Shown here piece by piece: positions 1 through 58,774 of a stretch of DNA of 64,000 nt. A program made the translations under genes and the position numbers. This stretch comes from Achatina immaculata (Eukaryota; Mollusca; Gastropoda; Stylommatophora; Achatinidae), in NCBI GenBank assembly GCA_009760885.1, contig CM019718.1:29581030-29645029 (forward strand), in the 5' to 3' direction. Every line of letters starts with the position of its first letter. Position 1 is the stretch's first letter. Below the pieces are notes generated by a model, which worked only from the letters and a program-made list of their open reading frames with translations, made no database searches and was not told the origin of the DNA.

Positions 1-1
1 T

Positions 2-1012
2 TCAATATCGTGTGTGTCCTCCTCTGACAGTTATCACTGCTTGACACCGCCTTCTTATCGAACTGATGACATGTCGTATCAATTGTTGAGGCATGTTATT
101 CCATTCTTCTTGCAACGCTTGGGCTAATTTTTGGCAGTTTCCATGACGATTGTGTCGTCTTCTCAACCTGCAGTCCAGTTCATCCCAAATGTGCTCGATA
201 GGTGACAGGTCTGGTGAAACTGCTGGCCATGGCAAGACAGTAATCTGATGTTGCTGAAAATGGTCCCAGATCACACGTGCGACATGTGGATGAGCGTTAT
301 CCTGCTGCAGTATCAGGTCTTGTCCATTAGCATCCAGAAAAGGCATTACGTGGCGTGTAATGATTTCGTCCCTATATCGTAAACCTGTAAGGTTGCCATT
401 GAAGAAGACCAGGTTTGTTCGGCCAGCATAGGAAATTCCTCCCCAAACCATTACACTGCCTCCTCTCCACCTCTAGCACACAGTTATTTGTAAAGCGTTT
501 TCTTCTTTGCCTGTACTCTAAAGCACGCCCATCATGGCCTTGCAGACAGAATCTGGACTTGTCAGTGACTAGGACCCATCTCCATTGATGATAGGGCTAT
601 GCCACGTGGTGCTTGGCCCAGGTTAAGCGGGTTTGTCTGTGGCGAACTGTCAGTATTGGTCTAACTGCAGGCCAATGAGGTAAGAGATTTACTTCTCTGA
701 GTCTGTTCCTCACTGTCCTGCCCGACACACGTCTTACACCTGGAATGTTGCTGGCTGTCCATGTTGCCTGGAGAAACCTGTTACGAAGGTGCATGAGGTG
801 GATGTAGTGGTCTTGTGCAAGGGTGGTAACTTGTGGTCTACCTCTTCTATGGCGGTCAGCAGTGGAACCATTTTGGTTAAAATGACTGAAGGCATGATAT
901 TGTGTGTCTGTGAACATTAAAATGTTGAGATACTGCTGCTACTGTTGATCCAGCAATTACCATCCCAACAGCTATTTCTTGCTGATGTTCATTCAATCTT
1001 GGCAAGATGAAA
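2..1012 (-). pseudogene. Tc1-like transposase, decayed, cut by window edge
   Basis: Read from about 1010 downward: an N-terminal helix-turn-helix part (EIAVGMVIAGSTVAAVSQHF), a basic GRPQVT AT-hook-like linker at 840, then VTDKSRF with the first catalytic D near 565, QQDNAHPHVAR with the second D near 310, and DLSPIEHIWDEL with the final E near 205. The last two are 34 residues apart, the DD34E spacing of Tc1. A frame change near 890, an in-frame TAG at 597 and a frame change near 465 show it is dead. The terminal inverted repeats were not found; the left end is outside the window. Confidence 0.9.
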
Positions 1013-1320
1013 AAAGATGTTTATGTTGGAATTCCACTACTCCTTTCTTCAACGATTACGTGAAGAGATCTCTGAAAACAGAATTACACACTTACCCTCA
1101 TTTTATCCGTGGTCAGGAACCAATCATGGATCACTGCACGTGATTTCACTGGAGCTGTGGTTATCTCTCCATGAATAGTGCAATCAACTTTGTGCAGCAT
1201 AGAGAAGTAGACAACACTCCGACAAAACTTCGTGCCAAATGTGTTTTAATTTCACTCGTGACAGCGTGATTGGTATGCTTGACACCACTGCACACTTACT
1301 TTTTTCTGTGAGTATATGTT

Positions 1321-1735
1321 TGATGATTAACTCTTTCACTCCTAAATATGTTTGAATTAACTCTTTCATTCCTAAATATATTTGATGATTAACTCTTTCA
1401 CTCTTAAATGTTTGATGATTAACTCTTTCACTCTTAAATATGTTTGATGATTAACTCTTTCACTCTTAAATATGTTTGATGATTAACTCCTTCACTCTTA
1501 AATATGTTTGATGATTAACTCTTTCACTCTTAAATATGTTTGATGAAGAACTCTTTCACTCCTAAATATATTTGATGACTAACTCTTTCACTCCTAAATA
1601 TGTTTGATGATTAACTCTTTCACTCTTAAATATGTTTGATGATTAACTCTTTCAGTCCTAAATATGTTTGATGATTAACTTTTTCAGTCCTAAATATGTT
1701 TGATGATTAACACTTTCACTCCTAAATATATTTCC
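1321..1735. repeat. Minisatellite, about 32-bp unit, about 13 copies
   Basis: Unit core TTAACTCTTTCACTC then TTAAATATGTTTGATGA. Copies differ by single bases (TCC/TCT, ATG/ATA). Confidence 0.95.
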
Positions 1736-1739
1736 CTGC

Positions 1740-3776
1740 TCAGCTAGAAGGAATTTCGATGAGAAATTTCAATAGAAATATTGGGTAGGTTAAAAGCATG
1801 CTACTTTTCATTTTATATGAGAATGCCTAAATGTCACTCTGGCATAGGCATGCTGCAAGATGAACTGAAGGAGTCAGCATCTGTTATATCTGTCAGATTT
1901 GAGCATATTATCTTTGCCTCTTTAAAGAAAACTGCAGAAAGAAAGAGGTTTCAGATGTACTTTGGTGTCTTTGATGTATCACAGAGGTTTAGTTGTTAAA
2001 TGATGGTTTATCAGTATGAAGTTTTGAGAGTTATATTTCATTAACTCGTGGAAGTTTTTGAGCAGATTCAGACATCAGAATGTCACCAAATGACCATTCT
2101 CTGATTCAGACATCAGAATGTCACCAGATGACAGTTTTTGATAACTAAACAAAAAAATGTTGCCATGTGACTTATTTCGTAGCTTGTCAGACAAGCAAAC
2201 ACTCGGTTTTATGGACAGTGAGAGAAGAGTGCCATCCGTGCGTGCATGTAGTAATCTGGCATCCTTTTGTTTTTTGCTGATCTTGATTCAATACACGTAT
2301 GTCCCTCTTAAAATATAATGTTCGGCTTAGAGAGCTTTGCTCCTGTCAAGTATTGTTTTCATCACTTTGGAAATGCACTCATAATGTGTTTGGGTGGTAT
2401 ATATATCCTGTGAGACTTTGTCAAATAATAAATTATGTTTTCCATTTTGTTTATCTGATGTTTCTCACATTAGTCCCATACAACTCTCATTTTTCATGTA
2501 TGTTTCTCTGCTACATGGTTTGTTAGAAAAAAGGGTTTTTGTCACACGTTTCGTTTGATCAGGTATTTCTGTCAGACATGTTTCTCATATTCTGTTTATT
2601 AGATGTGTTCATCAGAAACTATGTTTCTTGTTGTGTTTATCAGCTGTTTATGCCTCAGGGTTTCAGTGTGTTAAACTGGTTGACTGTTTTGTGATATGTT
2701 AAACTGTGCTTATTAATTATTCATCAGTTTTGTCCTAATATTCCAGTTTAAACCAGTCATAGCATTATCTTGTAACTTCCACGAACTGCCCGATTGCAGT
2801 CAGTAAGTTGTTATTTCATAATGCCTAGACTTTGGATCCAGTGGCATTCATTAGAAAACTGTGCTCCGGTATGTTCTTTTCATAAACTTCCAGGTTTTTT
2901 TGTTGTTTTTTTGTTGATTGTTTATTCATTCTTACAAGTATTTCAGCAGTCATCCAGCCTTTCCTAGTAGAGTAGATAAGGTCAAGTAATTATTGGCACA
3001 TTCTGAGAGACACGTTTATAGCAGTGTTGCAGTTATGTAACATATATTGTGAATGTGACATGGTAATTAACACATATATTGTGAATGTGACGGGGCAATC
3101 CAAACTTTCGGTGCATGCTGTTTAATGCAGAGGTCTGTGAATTGTCTGAAAGTTGAAATATCCGTCTCCAGAATAATACGACTGTAGGGGGCATTTCCTC
3201 AACTTTGTCCTTACTCTAAGGCACGCAGTGGCAGTGTGGCTAGTGCATGAAGCTCAGTGATTCAGATCAGACTGAAAGCATCTCAGCTGTAGAAATGGGT
3301 ACCTGACACCTTCTGAAGGTGAGGCACGATGCTTATCACGTCAGCCTCTCAGTGTTCTGGTAGGTCTGTCTTTACTTGTTATCTTGCTGAAAACACACGA
3401 GGATGGACAGAGAGTGAAATGTTAGGTTAACTATCAACAGTTTACTGTTGGTAAGTTGTTTTTTTTTCTCTTCGAAATGCTGCTTTTGTATAATTGTAGT
3501 TTGATAATTGCAGCGGGTAAAGAGACTGGACATAGCTATTAAAGTGTACTCAGTTCACCAGCCATAGAAGCCCTGCAGGTTTGACTGTATTTGTGAAGAA
3601 CTATAGACTTGTGTTTCATTTATACAGTCATGTGTCATTTACAGAAATAAGAGAAATGACAACTGTGGTAAAGCTGGTTCTAGTAATGAAAGTAGATGGA
3701 GGTGTGTGGTTCAGTTTTACAAAAAGAAAGAGTGAAGAAATTGGGCAGAAACCACAATGGCGGAAAGAGAGTAAAT
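1740..3776. other. Unassigned AT-rich flank
   Basis: No gene recognised. It contains only short duplicated pieces (near 2060-2130 and 3030-3095) and short chance open frames without family resemblance. Confidence 0.5.
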
Positions 3777-4044
3777 TCAAATGAAGAACGTATAATCCAA
3801 TATTTCAGCAAAAAGCCTTTTTCAAGGATCACATACAAAAACAACACAACAGATAATAACATGAAAAATATAGACTCAACTTTTTGGCCTCCTCTTTGTA
3901 AGAAAGTTTGGCACAAAATTTGTCAGGCCAAAAAGCTAAGTCTATATTTTTCATCCATTTTTCATGTTTTTGTCTATTTTTTGTACATGATCTTTGAAAA
4001 AGGCTTTGCTGAAATATTGGATGGTTGTATTTTCTTCATTTGAA
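3777..4044. mobile_element. Fold-back (palindromic MITE-like) element
   Basis: Two arms of about 115 bases in inverted orientation. TTCAAATGAAGA at 3777 is mirrored by TCTTCATTTGAA ending at 4044, and CCAATATTTCAGCAAA at 3796 is mirrored at about 4010. The centre is the short GAGG/CCTC region at 3890-3935. One arm carries a small insertion. The pair of overlapping open frames here is a by-product of the palindrome. Confidence 0.85.
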
Positions 4045-4317
4045 CGTGCTCGTCTTTCTTTGTGTCACCCTGATTTCTGCCACTTTCCTCCCTCACTCTG
4101 TCATTTTGTCAAACTGAACCAGACATCTGTCTTATATGACATGTGTCATGTTTGCAGGCTTGTGTGAGTACGCAGATTTGTGTGATTTGTATGCACCTTG
4201 TGACATGCATAATGCGTGTGTGACATGTATGCATGTTTGTTGACATTTTTGCAGACTAGTATGACATTTCTGTGGACTTCTGTAACTTGTATGCAGGTTT
4301 TTGTGACATATGTATAT

Positions 4318-4605
4318 CTTATGTCTGTCTTGGTTATCATAGTGTATGTGAATATGTCTGTCTTGATTATCTAGTGTATATGAATATGTCTGTCTTGATT
4401 ATCATAGTGTATATGAATATGTCTGTCTTGATTATCATAGTGTATGTGAGTGTGTCTGTCTTGATTATCATAGTGTATGTGTGTCTGTCTTGGTTGTCAT
4501 AGTGTATGTGAGTGTGTCTGTCTTGGTTATCATATTGTATGTGACCAAGGCCAGAAGTTAGTGTATGAGAGTGTCTGTCTTGGTTATCATAGTGTATGTG
4601 ACCAA
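4318..4605. repeat. Minisatellite, about 33-bp unit, about 8 copies
   Basis: Unit core TGTCTGTCTTGATTATCATA with GTGTATGTGAATA. The apparent protein VCLGYHSVCE is the repeat read as codons. Confidence 0.9.
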
Positions 4606-4647
4606 GACCAGAAAAACCAGCTGCTGCATTGCTTTAGCCTGGCTAGT

Positions 4648-4885
4648 GTACAACACACTTTACATGCTGGTGATGTGTACAACACACTTTACATGGTGAT
4701 GTGTACAACACACTTTACATGCTGGTGATGTGTACAACACAACACACTTTACATGGTGATGTGTACAAATCACTTTACATGCTGGTGATGTGTACAACAC
4801 AACACACTTTACATGCTGGTGATGTGTACAACACAACACACTTTACATGCTGGTGATGTGTACAACACAACACACTTTACATGCT
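4648..4885. repeat. Minisatellite, 28/33-bp unit, about 8 copies
   Basis: Unit core GTGTACAACACACTTTACAT with GCTGGTGAT. An ACAAC duplication gives two length classes. Confidence 0.9.
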
Positions 4886-5399
4886 GGTAGTGTATCAAGA
4901 AGTCAGATTTTTTTAGCCTGATGTGGGAATATAAATGATCATTATAAATACATTCACAATAACCACTTTAAATACAGAACATTCACAACAAACAACCACT
5001 AAAAATAAAGAATTTCACAACAGATAAAACACTTAAGAATCACTATAACCCACTCCTCATCCTTCTTGACACCTGCTTCAAGATCTTGGTGGTGTTGGAT
5101 GTAAACGCTTGCAGCCACAGAACAGAACTATATTCCCTAAACCAGCTCAGGTGTGCCTTTCTGGTATCCCCACACAAACTTCAGCTTTAGAACTACTTAA
5201 ACAGCGTTTACATGTTTCTGCGGGCCACATGGGTTAATAGCAGACTCATAAAATAATTCAGAACAAATACAAGATGACCTTGAACAATGAGAGGCACGTG
5301 TTAGAGAATCTGAAACAAACGGGAAATGGAAAGGACTGGAAATAGAAGCACCATGAGGATACATGATGATGATGATGGTCAGACACTTGATTAAGACAG

Positions 5400-5970
5400 C
5401 TATAAGTACAACTGTGAGCAACATCTGGCTAAACAGTGAATTGTATTAGTACAACTGTGAGCAACATCTGGCTAAACAGTGAATTGTATTAGTACGAGTT
5501 TGAGCAACATCTGGCATTTAGCAGCATCTGGCTAAACAGTGAATTGTATTAGTACGAGTTTGAGCAACATCTGGCATTTAGCAACATCTGGCTAAACAGT
5601 GAATTGTATTAGTACAACTGTGAGCAACATCTGGCTAAACAGTGAATTGTATTAGTACGAGTTTGAGCAACATCTGGCATTTAGCAGCATCTGGCTAAAC
5701 AGTGAATTGTATTAGTACAACTGTGAGCAACATCTGGCTAAACAGTGAATTGTATTAGTACGAGTTTGAGCAACATCTGGCTGAACAGTGAATTGTATTA
5801 GTACGACTTTGAGCAACATCTGGCTGAACAGTGAATTGTATTAGTACGACTTTGAGCAACATCTGGCTGAACAGTGAATTGTATTAGTACGACTTTGAGC
5901 AACATCTGGCTGAACAGTGAATTGTATTAGTACGACTTTGAGCAACATCTGGCTGAACAGCGAATTGTTT
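5400..5970. repeat. Minisatellite, about 42-bp unit with 16-bp inserts, about 13 copies
   Basis: Unit core GAGCAACATCTGGCTAAACA with GTGAATTGTATTAGTAC. Some units carry an extra partial CATTTAGCAGCATCTGG. The 3' half is more uniform (GACTTTGAG) than the 5' half. Confidence 0.93.
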
Positions 5971-5974
5971 CTAG

Positions 5975-6335
5975 TTATATCACCCTATACAGCTGTTTCA
6001 ACTTCATGGTTTCATTTTCCAAAGGTCCTGGAAATCTGGCCTAGCACCATATCCTTACAAGCATAGAACAGGAATTTGACCTTTATATGGCTGTTTCTCA
6101 TGGATGAGAGCCATATGGAAATATTGTGAGGTAATAAAAAAAAAGATGTCTCCACACAATTTGTCGTGGAGTTATGAATTGGTCTGTTTTGCTAGTTTAT
6201 TGATTTGTATGAAATAGACGTTATCAAAAGTGCTAAAATGGCATTGCTGGTCTAGATTTTAAACTATGAGGAATAGACTGTGAGCACTGCATCGGGTCAA
6301 CCTTCAATATGTATCAGCATACGTTCACATACAAA
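5975..6335. other. Unassigned AT-rich flank
   Basis: No gene or repeat recognised. Confidence 0.4.
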
Positions 6336-6337
6336 CT

Positions 6338-6556
6338 TGCCATCCACTACTCACTGACACAAGAACAGAGACATCCACTACTCACTGACACAAGAACAGA
6401 GACATCCACTGCTCACTAACACAGCAGAGACATCCACTACTCACTGACACAAGAACAGAGACATCCACTACTCACTGACACAAGAACAGAGACATCCACT
6501 GCTCGCTTGCACAAGAACAGAGACATCCACTGCTCGCTGACACAAGAACAGAGAAC
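6338..6556. repeat. Minisatellite, about 31-bp unit, about 7 copies
   Basis: Unit core ACATCCACTACTCACTGACA with CAAGAACAGAG. Confidence 0.9.
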
Positions 6557-6559
6557 AAA

Positions 6560-7485
6560 TGTAGAATTTTGTAGGAATGTTGTTATTCATCATTAACATT
6601 GGTCAAAAAAAAGAAAATGAATCATTAACAGAGACATCAAGTTACCACCTCAGAAAGATGGGACAGATTTGCTCATCAGATGATTTAACACGCGTACAGT
6701 GTCAACTTTTGCAATCGCCATTTCCTTCCCCCTACATGATATGTTTAAGAATAAATATCCCCATTCACTATAACCTCAGACTACTTCAACTTCATCGAGT
6801 GTGCAAATATTCAAAGTTTCTCATCATTTCAGTAATCCATAAATTATCTCCACCAGTCCTTCCAGCCCAGTTTTTAGAGGCATTCATATCCCCAGACTGC
6901 CAGTTAGGACTAGCAAGATTATACAAGTGCACACGCCCACAACTTTCAGCATGAATTTTAAAAAAAAAAAGAAAAAGATTCATACCGCAACATTTCCTTC
7001 ACTGGATCTATTTAGAAAATGCCCCATGATAAGAATTTCTGCACAAAAAAAAAAATTGGCAGATAAAAAAAAGCCAGTCAAATTTCAACAGAAAATGGCA
7101 GCACCTGCTACATACAATGTACTTCAACAATTATTCTACAAATACATCCTGTTTTAACTGTTACAAGAATGACACGTAATAACTGGAAAATCTGACACAA
7201 TATGCCATGTATGGAGACAAGATTTGAGTGAATCTACACACAGCCATGAAGTCCCAGCTTCGTACATGAACATAAACACTGATATTTTACTCAATAAACA
7301 GCACAAATTTTTGCTTACATGCACAGACATACCAGTTTACACATACAACAGCATATTTAAACTTCCCTTCACAATGGACATGTTTTGTCATCCACACACA
7401 CAGCTTCCTGGACAAGCTCAGGCAAGTGACATGCACAGACAGAGAAAGGTGCTGACAGTTTAATACATCTTTGATCTGTGTGTAA
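6560..7485. other. Unassigned flank
   Basis: Several short chance open frames and A-runs (near 6960 and 7050); no family resemblance seen. Confidence 0.4.
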
Positions 7486-7488
7486 AGT

Positions 7489-7627
7489 GGCCAGTAATTG
7501 CAAACTGAAATCCCCATGTACAAAGTTTCAGACAATGAGATAGAACACTTCCCTGTGGCCAGTAACTGCAAACTGAAATCCCCATGTACAAAGTTTCAGA
7601 CAATAAGATAGAACACTTCCCTGTGGC
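7489..7627. repeat. Direct duplication, about 68 bp x 2
   Basis: CCAGTAATTGCAAACTGAAA at 7489 and CCAGTAACTGCAAACTGAAA at 7559; nearly identical thereafter. Confidence 0.9.
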
Positions 7628-7709
7628 CAGCTTTCTTTTAACTGGAGCTGCTGAAGCACTTACTCTTTTGCAGCCAATGCCAGTCTGGAACTTTTCTGCG
7701 CACAGATTT

Positions 7710-8937
7710 AGTGTAGTGCTGAAAGCTTAGTCTAGACTTTTTCTACCAGCGTAGTGCTGAAAGCTTAGTCTATATTTTCTTCTACCAGCGTAGTGCTGAA
7801 AGCTTAATCTAGACTTTCTTCTACCAGCGTAGTGCTGAAAGCTTAGCCTAGACTTTTTTCTACCAGCGTAGTGCTGAAAGCTTAGTCTAGACTTTTTCTA
7901 CCAGCGTAGTGCTGAAAGCTTAGTCTAGACTTTTTCTACCAGCGTAGTGCTGAAAGCTTAGTCTAGACTTTTTCTACCAGCGTAGTGCTGAAAGCTTAGT
8001 CTAGACTTTTTTCTACCAGCGTAGTGCTGAAAGCTTAGTCTAGACTTTTTCTACCAGCGTAGTGCTGAAAGCTTAGTCTAGACTTTTTTCTACCAGCGTA
8101 GTGCTGAAAGCTTAGTCTAGACTTTTTTCTACCAGCGTAGTGCTGAAAGCTTAGTCTAGACTTTTTCTACCAGCGTATTGCTGAAAGCTTAGTCTAGACT
8201 TTTTCTACCAGCGTAGTGCTGAAAGCTTAGTCTATATTTTCTTCTACCAGCGTAGTGCTGAAAGCTTAATCTAGACTTTTTTCTACCAGCGTAGTGCTGA
8301 AAGCTTAGTCTAGACTTTTTTCTACCAGCGTATTGCTGAAAGCTTAGTCTAGACTTTTTCTACCAGCGTATTGCTGAAAGCTTAGTCTAGACTTTTTCTA
8401 CCAGCGTAGTGCTGAAAGCTTAGTCTAGACTTTTTTCTACCAGCGTAGTGCTGAAAGCTTGACTTTTTTCTACCAGCGTAGTGCTGAAAGCTTAGTCTAG
8501 ACTTTTTTCTACCAGCGTAGTGCTGAAAGCTTAGTCTAGACTTTTTTCTACCAGCGTAGTGCTGAAAGCTTAGTCTAGACTTTTTTCTACCAGCGTAGTG
8601 CTGAAAGCTTAGTCTAGACTTTTTTCTACCAGCGTAGTGCTGAAAGCTTAGTCTAGACTTTTTTCTACCAGCGTAGTGCTGAAAGCTTAGTCTAGACTTT
8701 TTTCTACCAGCGTAGTGCTGAAAGCTTAGTCTAGACTTTTTTCTACCAGCGTAGTGCTGAAAGCTTAGTCTAGACTTTTTTCTACCAGCGTAGTGCTGAA
8801 AGCTTAGTCTAGACTTTTTTCTACCAGCGTAGTGCTGAAAGCTTAGTCTAGACTTTTTTCTACCAGCGTAGTGCTGAAAGCTTGACTTTTTTCTACCAGC
8901 GTAGTGCTGAAAGCTTAGTCTAGACTTTCTTCTACCA
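7710..8937. repeat. Large minisatellite, 38/39-bp unit, about 32 copies
   Basis: Unit core GTGCTGAAAGCTTAGTCTAG with ACTTTTTCTACCAGCGTA. The unit includes the perfect 10-bp palindrome AGTCTAGACT and an AAGCTT. Units differ mostly in T-run length and in GTAGTG/GTATTG. Two copies share the same deletion inside the palindrome (about 8455 and 8880), a sign of unit spread inside the array. Confidence 0.97.
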
Positions 8938-9254
8938 TCAAGGCTAAAAACACACTCATCTTCTACCTCCTTCAGATTAGTAGCTGGTCATTGAAGGTGG
9001 CAGTGTCGGGGTCACAGCAGCATGATGATGATGATGATGTGAAAAATAATTCTAGCACATGAATACAGTATGAAGACATAATATAAGATGATAATGCTGA
9101 AGAGTTGATTACAGCTGATGGTAGAAAAGTAAATTGTATCACTAGTAAAGTACAGAGGCCATAATTGCTTATTGCAGAAAAAGGTTGTGTGAAAACACAT
9201 TTAGCTCTCAATCTTGCAAGATATAATTAACACTCAATTAATCGAGAAGACACT

Positions 9255-9545
9255 GATAACTACCCTCACACAACACCAGCTCAAAACCTCACACAATAAC
9301 AACACAAAACCTCACACAATAACAACACAAAACTTTACACAATAACAACACAGAACCTCACACAACACCAGCTCAAAACCTCACACAATAACAACACAGA
9401 ACCTTACACAATAACAACACAGAACCTCACACAACACCAGCTCAAAACCTCACACAATAACAACACAAAACCTCACATAATAACAACACAAAACCTCACA
9501 CAATAACAACACAAAACCTTACACAACATCACCAGCTCAAAATTT
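9255..9545. repeat. Compound minisatellite, about 19-bp and 60-bp periods
   Basis: Units of CTCACACAATAACAACACAA punctuated by CACCAGCTCAAAAC, giving a higher-order period. Confidence 0.85.
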
Positions 9546-9829
9546 ACAGGGAGACTGAAGAGAAAAAAACTTTTAAGAAAAAAACTTTTAAGAAAAAAGA
9601 GCTCTGCCATTTCTGCTGCAAATTATTTACTTCTTGCTTCAATTCTACACTTTTCATAAATGCTAAAGTGACAAACTGTCCCATATTATACTGGACTGTT
9701 CTGCATTTTAAAGATTTGTGCCAGGAATCATATCACTCTGAATATATTATATATTATAATGTTAAAAGAGCAACAAACACTTGTATGAAACAGAAAGAAG
9801 CTGTCAACATTTTTACTGTGTCAAGTTGA

Positions 9830-10165
9830 AATCAATACTCTATCAGCTTACATGTATGACTGTCAAGTTGTCATCAAGTCTATCAGCTTACATGTATGAC
9901 TGTATCAAGTTGTCATCAAGTCTATCAGCTTACATGTATGACTGTATCAAGTTGTCATCAAGTCTATCAGCTTACATGTATGACTGTATCAAGTTGTCAT
10001 CAAGTCTATCAGCTTACATGTATGACTGTATCAAGTTGTCATCAAGTCTATCAGCATACATGTATGACTGTCAAGTTGACACCAATACTCTGCCAGCATA
10101 CATGCATGACTGTGTCAAGTTGTCATCAATACTCTATCAGCTTACATGTATGACTGTCAAGTGCC
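9830..10165. repeat. Minisatellite, about 39-42-bp unit, about 8 copies
   Basis: Unit core CAAGTTGTCATCAAGTCTAT with CAGCTTACATGTATGACTGT. The apparent repeat protein SAYMYDCIKLSSSL is the array in frame, not a gene. Confidence 0.93.
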
Positions 10166-10182
10166 ATCAATAGTCTTATCAC

Positions 10183-10205
10183 CTTACACACACACACACA
10201 CACAT
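10183..10205. repeat. (CA)n microsatellite
   Basis: About ten uninterrupted CA dinucleotides. Confidence 0.9.
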
Positions 10206-10234
10206 GAATGTAGAGATAAAAATTAATCTTTTTT

Positions 10235-10240
10235 TTTATT
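10235..10240 (-). promoter_or_regulatory. Candidate polyadenylation signal AATAAA
   Basis: AATAAA on the minus strand about 2.1 kb past the pecanex stop, next to a T/A-rich stretch. It is the clearest match I noticed, but the 3' UTR end cannot be fixed from sequence alone. Confidence 0.2.
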
Positions 10241-10404
10241 CTCAAAAAATTCCTTTCCCTTTGTTTTCTAGAGTCTGACTGTTATATCCGTCAAGCTGAC
10301 TGACTAACAATAACACGATGACTTCAGACTTTCATCAAAAACTGAAACTTGTAAACTTTGTCCTTCTCCACATTTATCATCCAGCTATTTTCACACACAC
10401 AAAT

Positions 10405-10605
10405 TTGTCTAAAGGATTATCTCTAGCACTTAATCCATATTTACCATATAAAGGATTATGTCTAGCACTTAATATGTATTTACTATCTAAAAGATTATCT
10501 CTAGCACTTAATCCATATTTACCATCCAAAGGATTATCTCTAGCACTTAATCTGTATTTACCATCTAAAGGATTATCTCTAGCACTTAATCCATATTTAC
10601 CAAAC
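10405..10605. repeat. Minisatellite, about 39-bp unit, 5 copies
   Basis: Unit core AAAGGATTATCTCTAGCACT with TAATCCATATTTACCAT. Confidence 0.92.
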
Positions 10606-11260
10606 ACTTCTGGCACCATGACCAAATGCACAGATAAAAATTTTTGCTACAGCAGATAAGAAGTCAAGCAAATGAGTTTTACAGTTTGCTCAGAACTAAA
10701 AATGTTTTCAAAACACACGATGAATATCTTCAGCATCTTATTAAAGTGACAAACGTGAAATCCATCAGAAGTGAAAGCTTCTGACTTGGCCTACTCTGTT
10801 ACGTAAGGTATGTTCTAGTCAGTATTCACAATAAAACCAGCTATTCGCACCATCGTAACTGGGTCAAATACAAAGAGCCACAAGGTCAAGCATATTTATA
10901 AACTGCTTATCTATCATGAGAGTCAATTGCAACTCAGTTTTAAATAAGCAAATAATGGCATCTCGTGCTAGTTCAGCAATGCTGTTCAATTTTTACTGGC
11001 AATCTGACAAGGAGCATCCTTCCTGACTCTCTTTGTCTGATATGAACTGTCAAGAACATGACACGACCATGTTGATATAAGTGAGCTTTATGTGAACACC
11101 TGGATATGAAATGTGTACAACATGGTATAGAAATCACAAGTATTTCCTCACACAATGCAGGCAATAAAGAAGTTAGTTGAGTGTAACCATTGTAAATATT
11201 TGTGAAACTTTTGTGGACAATGTGGATGTTTGTAAACTTAGTGTGGATGTTTGTAAACTT

Positions 11261-11444
11261 AAAGTAAGAGAACAAATATTGTAGGATTAAACCTTGAAAA
11301 AATCGTAGACAAAGCACTTTAGTGAGACGTGAGAGAAAGAAAAATCACAAGAGAATTACCTGGGATTTGAACACGGACTCCGGTAGGATGAGCAGCCGTC
11401 TAGCCACGAGAGAACAGCGTACTATCGACTTAGCCAACTAGCAC
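11261..11444 (-). mobile_element. tRNA-derived SINE, minus-strand copy
   Basis: Read on the minus strand from 11444: a tRNA-like head, GCTAGTTGGCTAAGTCGATA (A-box-like), then GTGTTCAAATCCCAGG (B-box-like, GTTCAAATC), then a non-tRNA body ending in CTTTGTCTACG. It forms one arm of a head-to-head pair and interrupts a 30-bp array. Confidence 0.75.
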
Positions 11445-11603
11445 GTGCTAGTTGGCTAAGTTGATAGTACGCTGTTCCTACCGGAGTCCGTGTTCGAATC
11501 CCAGGTAATTCTCTTGTGATTTTTCTTTCTCTCACGTCTCACTAAAGTGCTTTGTCTACGATTTTTTCGAGGTTTAATCCTACAATATTTGTTCTCTTAC
11601 TTT
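11445..11603 (+). mobile_element. tRNA-derived SINE, plus-strand copy with internal deletion
   Basis: Same family as 11261-11444 in opposite orientation. The B box is intact (GTTCGAATC), and about 25-30 bases between GCTGTTC and CTACCGG are missing. The outer ends of both copies are mirror images (AAAGTAAGAGAACAAAT), so the whole unit is one large hairpin centred on GCACGTGC. Confidence 0.75.
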
Positions 11604-11639
11604 ACCGTACCAAAACCTCGTAGTTTCCTATTTATAAAA

Positions 11640-11910
11640 AATTGTTTGTAAACTTAGTGTGGACAATATGAATGTTTGTGAACTTGGTGTGGACAGTATG
11701 AATGTTTGTGAACTTGGTGTGGACAATATGAATGTTTGTGAACTTGGTGTGGACAATATGAATGTTTGTGAACTTAATGTGGACAATGTAAATATTTATA
11801 GTTGTGACAATGTGAATATTCGTGAAAATAATGTACACAACGCAATTATCTGCAAACATGGTACGCATAAAGTAAATATTTGTGAACATGGTGTGGATAA
11901 TGTAAACACC
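11640..11910. repeat. Minisatellite, 30-bp unit, about 9 copies, decaying to the right
   Basis: Unit core GTGTGGACAATATGAATGTT with TGTGAACTTG. Two further units sit at 11205-11260 on the other side of the SINE pair, so the pair inserted into the array. Confidence 0.9.
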
Positions 11911-12316
11911 TGAGAAGATGATGTAAATAATACAGACATTTATAAAAAATGATATGGCAATAGTATTTTCTGCATCACTGTATGAGAGATATATACATTG
12001 ACAAGACTGTACAATAGCTATATATCACTCCAACTTATAGCTAGCTAGCAATCTTCTTATACATCATTACTAAGATATAACATTTTTCATGTTCACAAAA
12101 TCTTAAAAGCCAGGTAATCATCATGACATGTACACCAAATATGCCTGAATTTTCACACATGAACACTAAACGTATATAAATCTCATGTACTCAAAACATA
12201 TCTGAATCTTATGTACATTAAACATGCCTGGATCTGATGTACATCAAACACGTCTGAATCTTCACACACTCCTCTCATGTACATCAAACACGGGGGAATC
12301 CTGGCCCACTTGCCTG

Positions 12317-58771
<46,455 letters not shown>

Positions 58772-58774
58772 CTG

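Noticed and set aside
7710..8937. CRISPR-like appearance of a regular repeat
   Set aside because: Head-to-tail units without unique spacers, in a eukaryotic intron/flank; the same applies to all arrays here.
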